A stretch of DNA of 64,000 bases from Takakia lepidozioides (lineage: Eukaryota > Streptophyta > Takakiopsida > Takakiales > Takakiaceae). Where the stretch lies: positions 49,912,001-49,976,000 of the forward strand of contig CM060731.1 of the NCBI GenBank assembly GCA_030704615.1, given 5' to 3'. Below the pieces are notes generated by a model, which was given only the letters and a program-made list of their open reading frames with translations, searched no databases and was not told the DNA's origin. The translations under genes and the position numbers were made by a program. Shown here piece by piece: positions 10,666 to 20,626 of the stretch; position 1 is the stretch's first letter, and every line of letters begins with the position of its first letter.

Positions 10666-13415
10666 ATATCGTGGGGCCAGAAGCAAGGAGTGCTCAAGGG
10701 CCACCACTTGGTGGAAGATCCACCACAAAAAGAACAGGTCCAGAAGGACCAGCACCAGCAAGGGTGCCAGCACCTGTCAGTGGGCAGAAGGTAGGGCCAC
10801 GGATGGCGTTACAACCAACACGGGCAAAACCACCCTTTCCAATATATTCAGGAAAAGGGGATCCCGATGTACACATTAGCCAATTTGAGCACATGTGTAT
10901 AGTGAACAATGAGAATGGCGATGATGCCAAGATGAGACTGTTTCCTTGTTCACTTATCAAGAAAGCAAGTGAATGGTATGCAAGATTCCCTGATAATCAT
11001 TTCCTAACCTGGAATGGCTTGAATACAGCATTTCGAAATAGGTTCAGGACAAGTAAAACTGAGGATGAAGTGTATGGAAGTTTACAACAGCTGAAGCAGA
11101 AGAAGCATGAAACTGTTGAAGAGTATATGGAGAAGATGGAATTGATGATGAAAAAGCTAGCTGCAGTACCAGCGCCCGGGTTACAGAAGACTTGGTTTGT
11201 GAGTGGACTAAGACCAGAATTGCAAAAGAAAGTGGATATGTTATCCCATAATACAGTGGAGGAGGCATTTGAAACTGCGAACAGAATTGAGCAATTGGGA
11301 ATGCTCAGGAGAGAGAAAAAAGAAGATGAGGACTCTGAGGATGAGTCAGATGAAGAAGAAGAGCAAGAACTAAAAAGAAAGAGTAAGAGAAAGGAGAAGT
11401 TGAAGAGGGATAACTATGAAAAAAAATTGGAAGAAATCTTGAAGAAGTATGCCACAGAGGCTGCAACACATTGGAGGAAGGGTGTATGGTGTGCAAAGTG
11501 CCAGAATGAAGGCCATACCACCACAGAATGCCACATGAAGGAGAAACACTGTACTATCTGTAAAATGGATAACCATTCTACTGAGAATTGTTACTACAAC
11601 AGAAGGACAGCTGCAAGAGAACCTAGGCAAGTAAGGGTGCATCAGGTGCAGCCCCAGCCAAGAAGAAACAATGATCAGGACCACTATGGTAGGTCTGGTG
11701 GTTATAACAATGGCATGGAAGGGAGAGGTAATTCAAGAGGGAATTACCAAGGAAATTCCAGAGGCAACTATCAGGGTAATCCAAGGGGGAATTACCAGCC
11801 CGGGAATCAGGATTATAGAAATAATCCAAGAACAGACCAAGGGCGAGGACCCAATGGTGAAGAGCTATGTTACTATTGTAATCAGCCAGGACATCGCAAG
11901 GCAGCCTGTTCATTCTGGATAAGACACCAGAATGAGATGAGAGCTCCTGTGAATGAGGGCCCAGTGGTGGCAGCTCACATGGTTAGGCCATGTGTTGTAC
12001 CAGAAGTAAGTACAATGATAGTAACAAGAAGTAAAGCCAAACTAATACCTCCAGTAGAAGAGGAAGAAGATGAGAATGGAAGTGGCAATGATATGCCTGA
12101 AGATGAAGAGACTTGGAAAGATGAGAAGGAACTGCACAAGGAAGTGGCAGATACTATAAGGGAAATGCAAAAGAGTACTGATATTCCTGTGGCAGATTCC
12201 TCTGATTCGGATGGAGAAAAAGAAGGGAGTGAGGAAGAAAGGAAAAAAGAAGATGCAGACATGCAAAGTAATGAAGAGACTTTGGCTGCAGTAATATGTC
12301 AGACCAAAGCAGAAATTACCATTGGACAGCTATTAGCTGTGGCACCTTATTGTAGGCACAGGCTGTATCAAGCAATCAATCGAATTGCCCAAGAGACAGG
12401 AAACACAGACCTGAACAGCAAGGTGACCAGTTATAATGTGAAGCCGGAAGGGCGAGAACCAGTCATGGACTTTGATGATTCTATGCCAGTAATCCAATTG
12501 AGAATTGGAAGCACAGAACTAACTGATGTACTGATAGATGGTGGTTCTGGAGTAAATATCATGACAGACCAATTAAGGAAGAAGCTTGGTCTAAGTAACA
12601 TGAAACCAGCCCCATTTACAGTAACAATGGCAGATCAAAGAAGTGTACAGCCATTGGGATTAATAAGAGGAGTTAAGATACAGATACAGAAAATGATCTT
12701 TATGATCACAGTAACTGTATTAAAAATGGATGAAGTCATGGAGGCTTACTCCTTATTATTGGGACGTCCGTGGCTGAAACAGGCCAGGGTATTCCATGAC
12801 TGGAATTCTCAGTTACTAACCGTGCATAATGGGATACACGAGATACAAATTACCACAAAGAAATCTAGTAGATTACCTGCTACAAGAAGACCTCGAGGAG
12901 TCAGAGAGTATGACTGGAGAGGAGGACTGGATGAGGAGCAGGAAGCTACCCTATTTGCTGCACACCCAGAGTGGGAGCAGGTTGCAGAGATGCGGCTGGA
13001 AAGCCTAAGTTGTTTGAGAGGTATCTGCTGTGGTGTAGTGACAGCAACACCAACTGAAGAAGAAACCAGCATTTACCCATCACATTTCTATGAAGAAAGA
13101 GAAGGAGAAATAGAAATCCTAGAAGAACCAGCCACTGTGAGCTTACAGGATGAAGTGGTGACTGGTTGGACAATCACAGCTGATGAGCAGGTGAGAGAAG
13201 TAAATGTGGGAACTAAAGAGGAACCGAGGATGGTGAAAGTAGGAGCTGATTTGGAGCCGGAATTCTTCGAAGAAGCTAAAAGCTTGTTCATCAAATACAG
13301 AGATGTATTTGCTTGGAGCTATGAGGATCTAAAAGGATACCACCTGAAGTCTGTCAGCATAAGATTGAACTGGAACCAGGGTCAGTACCAATCAAGCAGG
13401 CGAGGTATAGAATGA
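10629..13415 (+). CDS. gag-pol: Element A gag-protease-RT N-terminus (928 aa, frame broken at 3' end)
   Basis: The N-terminal 70 residues are Pro/Gly-rich. A retrotransposon gag domain follows at about residues 70-210 (PIYSGKGDPDVHISQFEH, with WYARFPDNHF and ETVEEYMEKM). After an acidic/basic stretch come zinc knuckles: WCAKCQNEGHTTTEC, then HCTICKMDNHSTENC, then, beyond an RGNYQGN-repeat linker, LCYYCNQPGHRKAAC. The aspartic protease active site reads LIDGGSGVNIM at about residue 640, DGGSG in place of the commoner DTGAS-type site. The C-terminus enters the RT-connecting region. Loss of one G near 13337 (AAAAGG versus AAAAGGG in element B) shifts the frame, so residues after DLKG are wrong and the frame ends at 13415. 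Confidence 0.88.
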   Translation: MGSSATEAGNTVNIVGPEARSAQGPPLGGRSTTKRTGPEGPAPARVPAPVSGQKVGPRMALQPTRAKPPFPIYSGKGDPDVHISQFEHMCIVNNENGDDAKMRLFPCSLIKKASEWYARFPDNHFLTWNGLNTAFRNRFRTSKTEDEVYGSLQQLKQKKHETVEEYMEKMELMMKKLAAVPAPGLQKTWFVSGLRPELQKKVDMLSHNTVEEAFETANRIEQLGMLRREKKEDEDSEDESDEEEEQELKRKSKRKEKLKRDNYEKKLEEILKKYATEAATHWRKGVWCAKCQNEGHTTTECHMKEKHCTICKMDNHSTENCYYNRRTAAREPRQVRVHQVQPQPRRNNDQDHYGRSGGYNNGMEGRGNSRGNYQGNSRGNYQGNPRGNYQPGNQDYRNNPRTDQGRGPNGEELCYYCNQPGHRKAACSFWIRHQNEMRAPVNEGPVVAAHMVRPCVVPEVSTMIVTRSKAKLIPPVEEEEDENGSGNDMPEDEETWKDEKELHKEVADTIREMQKSTDIPVADSSDSDGEKEGSEEERKKEDADMQSNEETLAAVICQTKAEITIGQLLAVAPYCRHRLYQAINRIAQETGNTDLNSKVTSYNVKPEGREPVMDFDDSMPVIQLRIGSTELTDVLIDGGSGVNIMTDQLRKKLGLSNMKPAPFTVTMADQRSVQPLGLIRGVKIQIQKMIFMITVTVLKMDEVMEAYSLLLGRPWLKQARVFHDWNSQLLTVHNGIHEIQITTKKSSRLPATRRPRGVREYDWRGGLDEEQEATLFAAHPEWEQVAEMRLESLSCLRGICCGVVTATPTEEETSIYPSHFYEEREGEIEILEEPATVSLQDEVVTGWTITADEQVREVNVGTKEEPRMVKVGADLEPEFFEEAKSLFIKYRDVFAWSYEDLKGYHLKSVSIRLNWNQGQYQSSRRGIE

Positions 13416-14077
13416 AACCCAACTACGCACAGAAGGTTGGAGAAGAGATAAAGAAGTTGGCTGAGGCTAAGTTTATATACCCAATAGAGTATACAACTTG
13501 GTTGTCACCCATTGTAATAGTTCCCAAGAAGAATGGCAAACTAAGAGTATGTGTGAACTATAAGAAGCTGAATGCTTGTACGAAGAAAGATCCTTTCCCT
13601 TTGCCATTCACAGAAGCAGTATTAGACACTGTGGCAGGCCATGAGATGTACTCATTCATGGATGGCTTCAGTGGTTATAATCAAGTGCAAGTGGCAGAAG
13701 AAGACCAAGGGAAAACAGCTTTCATCACAGACTGGGGGGCTTATGCATACAAAGTCATGCCCTTTGGACTTTGTAATGCACCAGCGACCTTTCAGAGAGT
13801 GATAAGTGAATCTTTTCATGAGTATCTGGATGATTTCATGCAGGTGTTCTTGGATGATTTCAGTGTGTACAGCTCTAAGAATGAGCACTTGCATAAATTG
13901 GAGTTATGTGGCCAGATGCAGGATGAGAGGTCTGGGCTGAATCCAGAGAAGTGTACTTTCTGTGTGAACTCAGGGGTGCTTCTGGGACACATTGTGTGTA
14001 AGAAGGGACTTCTTGTGGATCCCAGGAAGACAGAGTCCATTAAAGCCTCTCCACCACCAGTGAATGTTAAGAGTTAA
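13412..14077 (+). CDS. pol: Element A reverse transcriptase
   Basis: This is the continuation of pol after the 13337 frameshift. RT blocks in order: WLSPIVIVPKKNGKLRVCVN, the first catalytic Asp in SFMDGFSGYNQ, MPFGLCNAPATFQR, and the catalytic VFLDDFSVYS box (FLDD form of YxDD) at about 13846-13875. Net loss of three bases near 13908-13940 relative to element B changes a short stretch but restores the frame. A further lesion near 14074 creates TAA, so the RT connection to RNase H is cut. The polypeptide would copy element RNA into DNA if the frame were whole. Confidence 0.88.
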   Translation: MKPNYAQKVGEEIKKLAEAKFIYPIEYTTWLSPIVIVPKKNGKLRVCVNYKKLNACTKKDPFPLPFTEAVLDTVAGHEMYSFMDGFSGYNQVQVAEEDQGKTAFITDWGAYAYKVMPFGLCNAPATFQRVISESFHEYLDDFMQVFLDDFSVYSSKNEHLHKLELCGQMQDERSGLNPEKCTFCVNSGVLLGHIVCKKGLLVDPRKTESIKASPPPVNVKS

Positions 14078-14833
14078 GGAGATTCCTTGGGCAAACCAGT
14101 TATTACAGAAGATTTGTCAAAAGGTATGCACAAATAGCAGCACCATTGAGCAAGCTTCTGAAGAAAGATGCAGTGTTTGCCTGGACAGCTGAATGTCAAC
14201 AGGCGTTTGAGGAACTTACACTGTCAGTAACAACTACACCTGTGCTGATTAACCCTCACTGGCATGTAGTATTTCATGTTCACTGCGATGCATCAGGAGA
14301 AGCGTTGGGAGCGGTGTTAGCCCAGAATGTTACAGGAAATATAGATTCACCTGTGTACTATGCTAGCAGGTTGATGAACAGTGCTGAAAGGAACTATAGC
14401 ACAACTGAAAGAGAAGCATTGGCAATGATTTATGCAGTCAAGAAATTCAGGCATTACCTATTGGGAAGAAAGTTTATGTTTTATGTGGATCACCAGGCTC
14501 TGATATATCTGGTGAACAAACCTTTGATAAGTGGAAGGATAGCGAGGTGGTTAATAATCTTGCATGAGTTTGAGTTCGAGGTTATTACAAGCCTGGCCGT
14601 TTGCATCTTGTGGCAGATCATTTGTCACGACTAACAACAGGAGAGGCCGCCACAGGAGTGGACGATCAGTTACCTGATGCGAGTTTATTTGTAATGGAGG
14701 TGCAAGGAAGTGCAGATGAATGGTTAGATTGGCAGTGGCCAATCAGATACTACCTTGCTCATGGTCAGTGCCCACCTAGTTATGGTAAGGAGCAGAGAAG
14801 AAGAGAATCGCTATCAAAGCTTTACCTTATACT
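14078..14833 (+). pseudogene. pol: Element A RNase H domain and linker, frameshifted
   Basis: The open part (14146-14634) carries the Ty3-type RNase H: FHVHCDASGEALGAVLAQ with the first catalytic Asp, ERNYSTTEREALAMIYAV with the catalytic Glu, and MFYVDHQALIYLV with a further Asp. Near 14583 a base is missing relative to element B, so the VYKPG...HLVADHLSRL end is displaced to another frame (14601-14840). An indel near 14797 returns the reading to the integrase frame. Confidence 0.82.
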
Positions 14834-16879
14834 ATGGTAGGAAGCAGAATGTATAAGTTAGGACCTGATGGAGTACTAAAACGATGCTTGTACCACCATG
14901 AAGTAAATAAAGTTTTGGCGGAAGTTCATAAAGGAGTGGCTGGAGGTCATTTTGGAGAAGAGACTACCAGTAGAAAGATACTACTCGCAGGATACTGGTG
15001 GCCTACTTTGTTCAAAGATGTACACGAGTATTGTCAGAAGTGTGATGAATGTCAGAGGCTAGGACCTTTGCAGAGATCTGGAAGGATGGCCTTGCATCCT
15101 ACAATGCCTACGGAACCATTTCAGAAATGGGGACTAGACTTTGTTGGACCAATTAACCCACCATCCAAGAATACACGAAACAGGTACATAATTACAGCCA
15201 CTGATTATACTACAAAGTGGGTGGAAGCTAAAGCTTTGAGGGACAACACAGCCAAGTCCACAGCAAGGTTCCTGTACGAGAACATACTTACACGATTTGG
15301 CTGTCCCTTAGAATTTATCAGTGATCAAGGAAGTCACTTCATGAATGAGACCATTGAGTTGTTGACTAAAGAGTTTATGATTGTGCATAGAAAGAGTACA
15401 ACATATTACCCACAGGGTAATGGGCAGGCAGAGGCTACCAACAAAATACTATGTACTATCTTGGCTAAGATAGTCAATGCAAACAGAACGGATTGGGATA
15501 CAAAGCTGCTGACAGCTTTGTGGTCATACAGGACTTCATATAAAGTCACCACTAAGTATACACCATTCCAATTAGTTTATGGTATGGAAGCCTTACTTCC
15601 AGTGGAATTCCTGTTACCTACCATGAGAACGGAGTGGGGAAAAAGAATGGAATTGCAAGACTCCATCAAGGTCAGGAAACATGAATTATACCATGTGGAA
15701 GAAGTACGTGCTGATGCAGCTGATAATATGACCAGAATTCAGATGAAGCGAAAGGAACAGTTTGATGAAGGCAAGTTAAAGACTTTTAAGACGGGGGATT
15801 TGGTTCTATGGTTGCAGAAGAAAGGAAAGATTCAAGCTTCTAAGCTTAAATCACCGTGGAAAGGACCTTATGTCATACAAAAGATGTATGATAACAACAC
15901 CGCCATGTTACAAACCATTAACAAAGAAATGCTGGGAAGAGTCAATGCCAATAAGTTGAAGGGGTACAGTGGTATCCATGACAAACCCCTGCAGCATGAT
16001 TTGCATGTTGAACCGCAAGAGCAGTCACGGGCTGCACCAGTGTTACGAACGGAGTATGGAACACTTGTCGCTAGGCCCAGCATATATGACCAGGGCGGCC
16101 AAAACAAACGTGACACAGCCTATCACAGCCCATCAAGGCAAAGCACAGCCTATCACAGCCCATCACGACGTGACACAGCCTATCACAGCCCAGCAAGGCG
16201 CAACACAGCCTATCACAGCCCAACACGGCGCAACACAGCCTATCACAACCTACCACAGCGTGTCACAGCCTATCACAGCTTACCACAGTGCATCACAGCC
16301 TATCACAGCGTAACACAGTATGACACAGCCTGTCACAGCTCAACACAGCCTACTAAAGTTACACGATCCATAGAATCAGTGACAAGTGGACACATAATAA
16401 CTTCAGGAAAATGGCTGACGGAAGAGGAAACGGAAATTACTTTAAAAATAGACACGTGGAGGTCAGGGCGCGACACACAGCCGAGAAGGAAGTGCAAGAA
16501 CAGGTGTCAAAAAGAAAGAGGACAAGAACGGCCGTCAAAAGGGATGAAAGGCGGGCCCATTAATGAGTACGGAAAAAGGGAAACGGAACGAACGGCAAGT
16601 ACAGAAAAGCGGAATTCTTGTCACATGTGTGATCCTAGTGGACTATCCAACAGGGAAAGTCCACTAAAGAAGATAAAATCTAAAATCCAGTCACAGCGGA
16701 TACAGCCAATAGAAAACCAGAGAAAGGATCAAGAAAATGGAGGGAAATTGAGCGCAAGAGGCGGCGTCGTTCTGAGTAACGGGCGTCTCGACAGGGACAG
16801 ACCATCAATGCTATACCTTGGAAACTATGGAGGAACTAACAGACTATACGCTCGCAATATTACTTACGCAGTGGCATAG
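14834..16879 (+). CDS. pol: Element A integrase with C-terminal repeat extension (681 aa as read)
   Basis: An N-terminal HHCC zinc module is present (H...H in VLAEVHKGVAGGH and C..C in CQKCDEC). The catalytic core follows: WGLDFVGP (first Asp), FISDQGSHF (second Asp) and PQGNGQAEATNKIL (Glu), the D,D35E-type triad. A GPY-type module (SPWKGPYVIQKMYDN) lies at about residues 335-355. After about residue 420 comes an eight-unit, 10-residue repeat (TAYHSPSR core) and a basic tail. There is no chromodomain. In element A one extra A near 16795 throws the end out of frame with ORF3; in element B the integrase frame runs directly into ORF3. It joins element DNA to the host chromosome. Confidence 0.88.
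   Translation: MVGSRMYKLGPDGVLKRCLYHHEVNKVLAEVHKGVAGGHFGEETTSRKILLAGYWWPTLFKDVHEYCQKCDECQRLGPLQRSGRMALHPTMPTEPFQKWGLDFVGPINPPSKNTRNRYIITATDYTTKWVEAKALRDNTAKSTARFLYENILTRFGCPLEFISDQGSHFMNETIELLTKEFMIVHRKSTTYYPQGNGQAEATNKILCTILAKIVNANRTDWDTKLLTALWSYRTSYKVTTKYTPFQLVYGMEALLPVEFLLPTMRTEWGKRMELQDSIKVRKHELYHVEEVRADAADNMTRIQMKRKEQFDEGKLKTFKTGDLVLWLQKKGKIQASKLKSPWKGPYVIQKMYDNNTAMLQTINKEMLGRVNANKLKGYSGIHDKPLQHDLHVEPQEQSRAAPVLRTEYGTLVARPSIYDQGGQNKRDTAYHSPSRQSTAYHSPSRRDTAYHSPARRNTAYHSPTRRNTAYHNLPQRVTAYHSLPQCITAYHSVTQYDTACHSSTQPTKVTRSIESVTSGHIITSGKWLTEEETEITLKIDTWRSGRDTQPRRKCKNRCQKERGQERPSKGMKGGPINEYGKRETERTASTEKRNSCHMCDPSGLSNRESPLKKIKSKIQSQRIQPIENQRKDQENGGKLSARGGVVLSNGRLDRDRPSMLYLGNYGGTNRLYARNITYAVA
16109..16348 (+). 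repeat. In-frame 30-bp coding repeat, 8 units (element A)
   Basis: Eight 10-residue units of the form RDTAYHSPSR lie head to tail in the integrase reading frame. The first four are nearly identical; the last four diverge (RVTAYHSLPQ, CITAYHSVTQ, YDTACHSSTQ). Element B has twelve units at 36394-36753. Each 30-bp unit carries the CACAGCC motif that also dominates the LTR minisatellite. Confidence 0.9.
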
Positions 16880-18009
16880 ACACGAAAGGACAGAGCGGAG
16901 CTTTTCTCTTGAGCGATGCTTGCAAGCCCCGCAGGCTTACAAGAAATTACCCATAGCTTTCTGCGGCAACCATACGTTTATGCTTTGTGCACTACAGGCA
17001 TTCCTGCAGTTGTTACAGCCAAAACAGTTCTGTGAGTCTAAAATGAAGAGAGTGAGAGGAATGGAGGAAATCAGGGTGAAGAGCACCACAATTCTGCAGA
17101 AACAAACGATTGCTACCCCACAGGCGATACAGATACTGGAGGAGCTGAGATTGCAAGGATTGCAAAGCTAGATTGGACATTACACCATAGACAGTACATG
17201 TTACAATTTTTGCAGAACTTTGAGCCAAGGACAGGAACAACAACGGTGAAGGGAGTTGAATTAATGATTACTCCCCTATACCTCCAGCAATTGTTTCGAT
17301 TGCCAGCAGGTCAGGTGCATGTGGAGCAACACAGGGCAAGACTGCAAATAGGGACTTATTCCAAGAAGGGAGTTTCTTTAAAACTCAGGGTTATGCTTGT
17401 ACCAAGGCTGTGTACCCAGGGTTAAAAGAGGTAGGCCAGGTATTGAACGTTCTGATTGCCATGAAACAGAACCAACAGTATTTGAGCAGATCCTTCACGG
17501 AGGAAATACTCAAAGGCCTGAAGGGACAAGAGGTACAATGGGCGGACATAATGTACAACGCACTGGTAGAGGAGATGAAAAGATTACAAGGTACTACCGC
17601 AAAGTCTCCTATAATAGTGTCTGGCCCAATCATTGCTCAAATAATCCTTGATTCTGGCATACTTAATGCGCAAGAAAGAAAGGAAATGGGAGTGTTTGAG
17701 CCAGAAACAACTGCAATGGAAGAGCAAGGCTCTTCACACAGTGAGGGTGGACTAGCAGGGCAACCTGAGACTAAGAGGCAGAGAAGGGGAAAGACTGTAG
17801 TGGCGGATCCACTGGCTTCACGGATTCCGCATGATAATGTTTCCCAAGCTCATGGCCAGGAAGGGGCACAGCAGCACAGAGAAATGCTATTACTGGAAGC
17901 AGGACCTTCAGAGAGGGAGGAGGAAGTTACTTCTGCATCACAACCATCACAGCCACTGAACGACTTGTCACAAGGTCACAAGTTATCCATGCAGCTCAAC
18001 CAGAAATAA
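16827..18009 (+). pseudogene. Element A ORF3, N-terminal part, frameshifted
   Basis: From ATG 16827 the protein starts EELTDYTLAILLTQW and is rich in Leu/Gln. Single-base losses relative to element B near 17169 (GCTAG for GCCTAG) and 17350 (AAATAGGG for AAATATGGG) break it, and another near 17955 displaces the end. The segment around 17250-17560 (MITPLYLQQLFRLPAG, then VLNVLIAMKQNQQY) has the helical, GLP-like layout of the 'putative plant transposon protein' domain; that is a loose visual similarity only. The end is polar, with a KRQRRGKT basic cluster. Element B keeps this region open for 363 codons (37324-38415), supporting one ancestral ORF. Confidence 0.6.
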
Positions 18010-20588
18010 TTGATTTGGAAAGTGAAGGGTTAGATATTCCAACTACAGAACAGATAGTGGCAGAAATAGAGAAGGGGGACCTTCTCTATGAATATTCTGG
18101 TCTGGTCAAGGAGACAGAAATCCCAGAGGTGCAACAGTTGCCCAAGGGAAATCCTGAGGTGCATATAATACACACACCTGTGTCGGAGGTACCACAGGCG
18201 GAAGGTCATGACACTGTAGCACCGGTGATAGATGAAGTAGTTCAGGAAGAAAATCCGGTGGGACAATGGCCTGAATGGTTAGTGAGACATCACACTGTTG
18301 AAGATCAGGAGGAACAGCAGCAACCTCACCATGATGACCCTCAACAGGCAATGCTGATGAGTTCCATAGGCAGGACACTTAATTTGTTGGGGACTTATGT
18401 CAAATCCCATGTTCCAATTACCCAATTGACAGCCTTGAGAGAGGAACTCAGGAAGGAGTTTGAGGCTCGACTAGCCACTGAGTGTGCAAACAAGGTCGAT
18501 GAAGAGGTCACTCTCAAGATGAAGCAGGACTTGGGAAATACAGAAATGGCTTTGCAATTGGCCAAGGAACAATTGATTGAGGCAGGCCTCGCGCAAGACC
18601 AGTTGCACGAAGCACATAAGCAACAGCTATACAAATGCAGGTGCAGCATGAAAGCAAGTTGCAAGATGAATGCACTACATACGGAGTTGCAGACAGTGCA
18701 TAACAGGATGGCGATACAATGTGCTACATTTACAACTATGCTTGACCAATCTACAAAAGAAATAAACAGTCAAGCGGAAAAATGTACGAAGGCAGAAGAA
18801 GAGAATGTTGAGCAAATGAAGCTCATTGTCGATATGAAGAATACAATCTGTCGCAATGAAGATACTTTCAAGCAATACAGGCAGATTGAAGCTGATCAAG
18901 AGAAGCACATCGTGGAGTTGCAACAAACCATCATGGCCAATAGAAATGAAATCGCGGTCAATAACAAGGCTTGGAAGGAAGCCAATAATCTACTTGCTGC
19001 TTATGCGCAATTGGTTGAACCTCAGGCGAAGCGCATGGAGGCTTTACAACAGCAGTTGGAATTGTACAAGCTAAGAGAGGAGCAAACTCTCAGGGGAACC
19101 ACAAGCAACTTGGTGGATAACAGCCTTATGCAGGTCTGGTTAGCACAAGGGCCAGTAGAGGGCAAAGCACCACGGAAGCTCACCCAAAGCGAGATGAATG
19201 AGCTCAGGCTGCAGGTGCAGAACATTGCCACAACTACTATAGACAATGTCTATAGTAGGATAGCAGAGTTACAAGAGGATGTAGACGGACTCCAGACTCA
19301 AGTGGAAGAACTCACTTCAAACATCGACCAAAGAGTCTATATCCCTCAGGAACAGCTAATGGCTTCTTATTTACAAGCCAGAACTTTGGCTTTTCAGTCT
19401 TCACAGGAGGTGCAGGAGATGCCAATGATACAAGAGCCAGTACCACCACCACCACAACAAGTCACTGTACCAGTAGCTGAACCTGTGGTTACTACAACCA
19501 CACCACAGCCACCACAGCCGGAGGTATGGGGCAATGCCGCTTTTAACCCACCTAAAACTCCAGCTGCAAGGGAGTACAGTAGGGCTATGATTATGCCCTT
19601 CAACCAAATTCCCATCATGTTGGATTTGGCTTGGAAAGAATTTAGTCCTCCGCAGTCATTCGCACATTACTACCAAATCATGCGTATTTGGCTGCCAGTG
19701 GCAACTAGGACTAAAGTTCTTCCGAACAATCGACATATTGAAGATCATCACTTTGCACAATACTGGCACGAGGCAGGTACCATGTTGAGGGAATTGATTG
19801 CTTTCCAGGTTGTACATGGACTCATTTATACCAAGACCAAGGAGATAGCAAGTATTGTCATGGGGTGCGGGTTATACTACGCTGCTTGTTTTCTGGTACG
19901 TTACCACATTGAGCAACAAAAGATGCAAACACGCTTTCTGAGTTATTCCAGTGGAGATCATTGGGTATTACCTTCGGTGCCACCTCATATGTACCTATAT
20001 GACCCAAAAGTTATGATGCAAAAGGATTCTCAAATTCGTTCATGGTTTCAAGCGGCCTGGAACCATTTGTCAACACAGAAATTCGGCATTGATGACATTT
20101 TCTATAAGGGACATGTGGCATGGAAGTACTTGCACGCTGCACCAGTAATTGGTACCCCACTCACCTGGACAGACAAGGAGCTCAGTGTCTACACCAATTT
20201 TGCTGTTCAGCGGTTATACCAAGTTGTAAAATACAAACTTCCAGACATGGTAGGACAGCATTGTATGCCCCAGATGATTCCACAAAAAGTTCGAAAATTA
20301 AAACACCTGAGAGGCGATGAGGATTCTGATACAATTGTTTCTTCACCAAATTCTTTTGACATGGGAGAAGACTATGCAGTTCAGATGGCAGAGAAGAAGC
20401 GAAGGGGGTCTCCTATGCCGGAAAGGTTACCTCCATATCAGCCTCCAGAGGGCCTCACTTATCCAGGTAGTGATCAACCATCTCCGTCAACCAGAGACAG
20501 ACCTCGGGCTCGTACACACAGTCCGCCACGAAACTCTCAACGTCAAGAAGGTGCTCACTCACAAAGGTTTGCTAGTCGAAATCAGTAA
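18003..20588 (+). CDS. Element A ORF3, main part: long coiled-coil protein of unknown function
   Basis: The frame is open for about 860 codons. No ATG starts it; it continues from the upstream part once the lost base near 17955 is allowed for (E2 keeps the joint in frame). Residues about 130-350 form a heptad-rich coiled coil (EELRKEFEARLATECANKV, later EKHIVELQQTIMANRNE). A Pro/Gln/Val-rich hinge follows (PVPPPPQQVTVPVAEPV). A folded-looking C-terminal region of about 250 residues (SPPQSFAHYYQIMRIWLPV; VMGCGLYYAACFLVRYH) precedes a basic Ser/Pro tail. I see no signal peptide and no convincing envelope-type membrane anchor, so an env-like role is not supported. It ends 38 bases before the 3' LTR. 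Confidence 0.7.
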   Translation, partial: EIIDLESEGLDIPTTEQIVAEIEKGDLLYEYSGLVKETEIPEVQQLPKGNPEVHIIHTPVSEVPQAEGHDTVAPVIDEVVQEENPVGQWPEWLVRHHTVEDQEEQQQPHHDDPQQAMLMSSIGRTLNLLGTYVKSHVPITQLTALREELRKEFEARLATECANKVDEEVTLKMKQDLGNTEMALQLAKEQLIEAGLAQDQLHEAHKQQLYKCRCSMKASCKMNALHTELQTVHNRMAIQCATFTTMLDQSTKEINSQAEKCTKAEEENVEQMKLIVDMKNTICRNEDTFKQYRQIEADQEKHIVELQQTIMANRNEIAVNNKAWKEANNLLAAYAQLVEPQAKRMEALQQQLELYKLREEQTLRGTTSNLVDNSLMQVWLAQGPVEGKAPRKLTQSEMNELRLQVQNIATTTIDNVYSRIAELQEDVDGLQTQVEELTSNIDQRVYIPQEQLMASYLQARTLAFQSSQEVQEMPMIQEPVPPPPQQVTVPVAEPVVTTTTPQPPQPEVWGNAAFNPPKTPAAREYSRAMIMPFNQIPIMLDLAWKEFSPPQSFAHYYQIMRIWLPVATRTKVLPNNRHIEDHHFAQYWHEAGTMLRELIAFQVVHGLIYTKTKEIASIVMGCGLYYAACFLVRYHIEQQKMQTRFLSYSSGDHWVLPSVPPHMYLYDPKVMMQKDSQIRSWFQAAWNHLSTQKFGIDDIFYKGHVAWKYLHAAPVIGTPLTWTDKELSVYTNFAVQRLYQVVKYKLPDMVGQHCMPQMIPQKVRKLKHLRGDEDSDTIVSSPNSFDMGEDYAVQMAEKKRRGSPMPERLPPYQPPEGLTYPGSDQPSPSTRDRPRARTHSPPRNSQRQEGAHSQRFASRNQ

Positions 20589-20609
20589 ACCGTGAGGACA
20601 CGGCTTTTT

Positions 20610-20626
20610 GAGGGGGGAAGGGGTAA
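20610..20626 (+). other. Polypurine tract, element A
   Basis: GAGGGGGGAAGGGGTAA directly precedes the TGTTAGAGG start of the 3' LTR, the expected site for priming plus-strand DNA synthesis. Element B has the same tract at 40936-40952. Confidence 0.85.

Noticed and set aside
18003-20588. Envelope-like gene of an errantivirus-type element
   Set aside because: No signal peptide, cleavage site or convincing transmembrane anchor; the protein is mostly coiled coil and polar.
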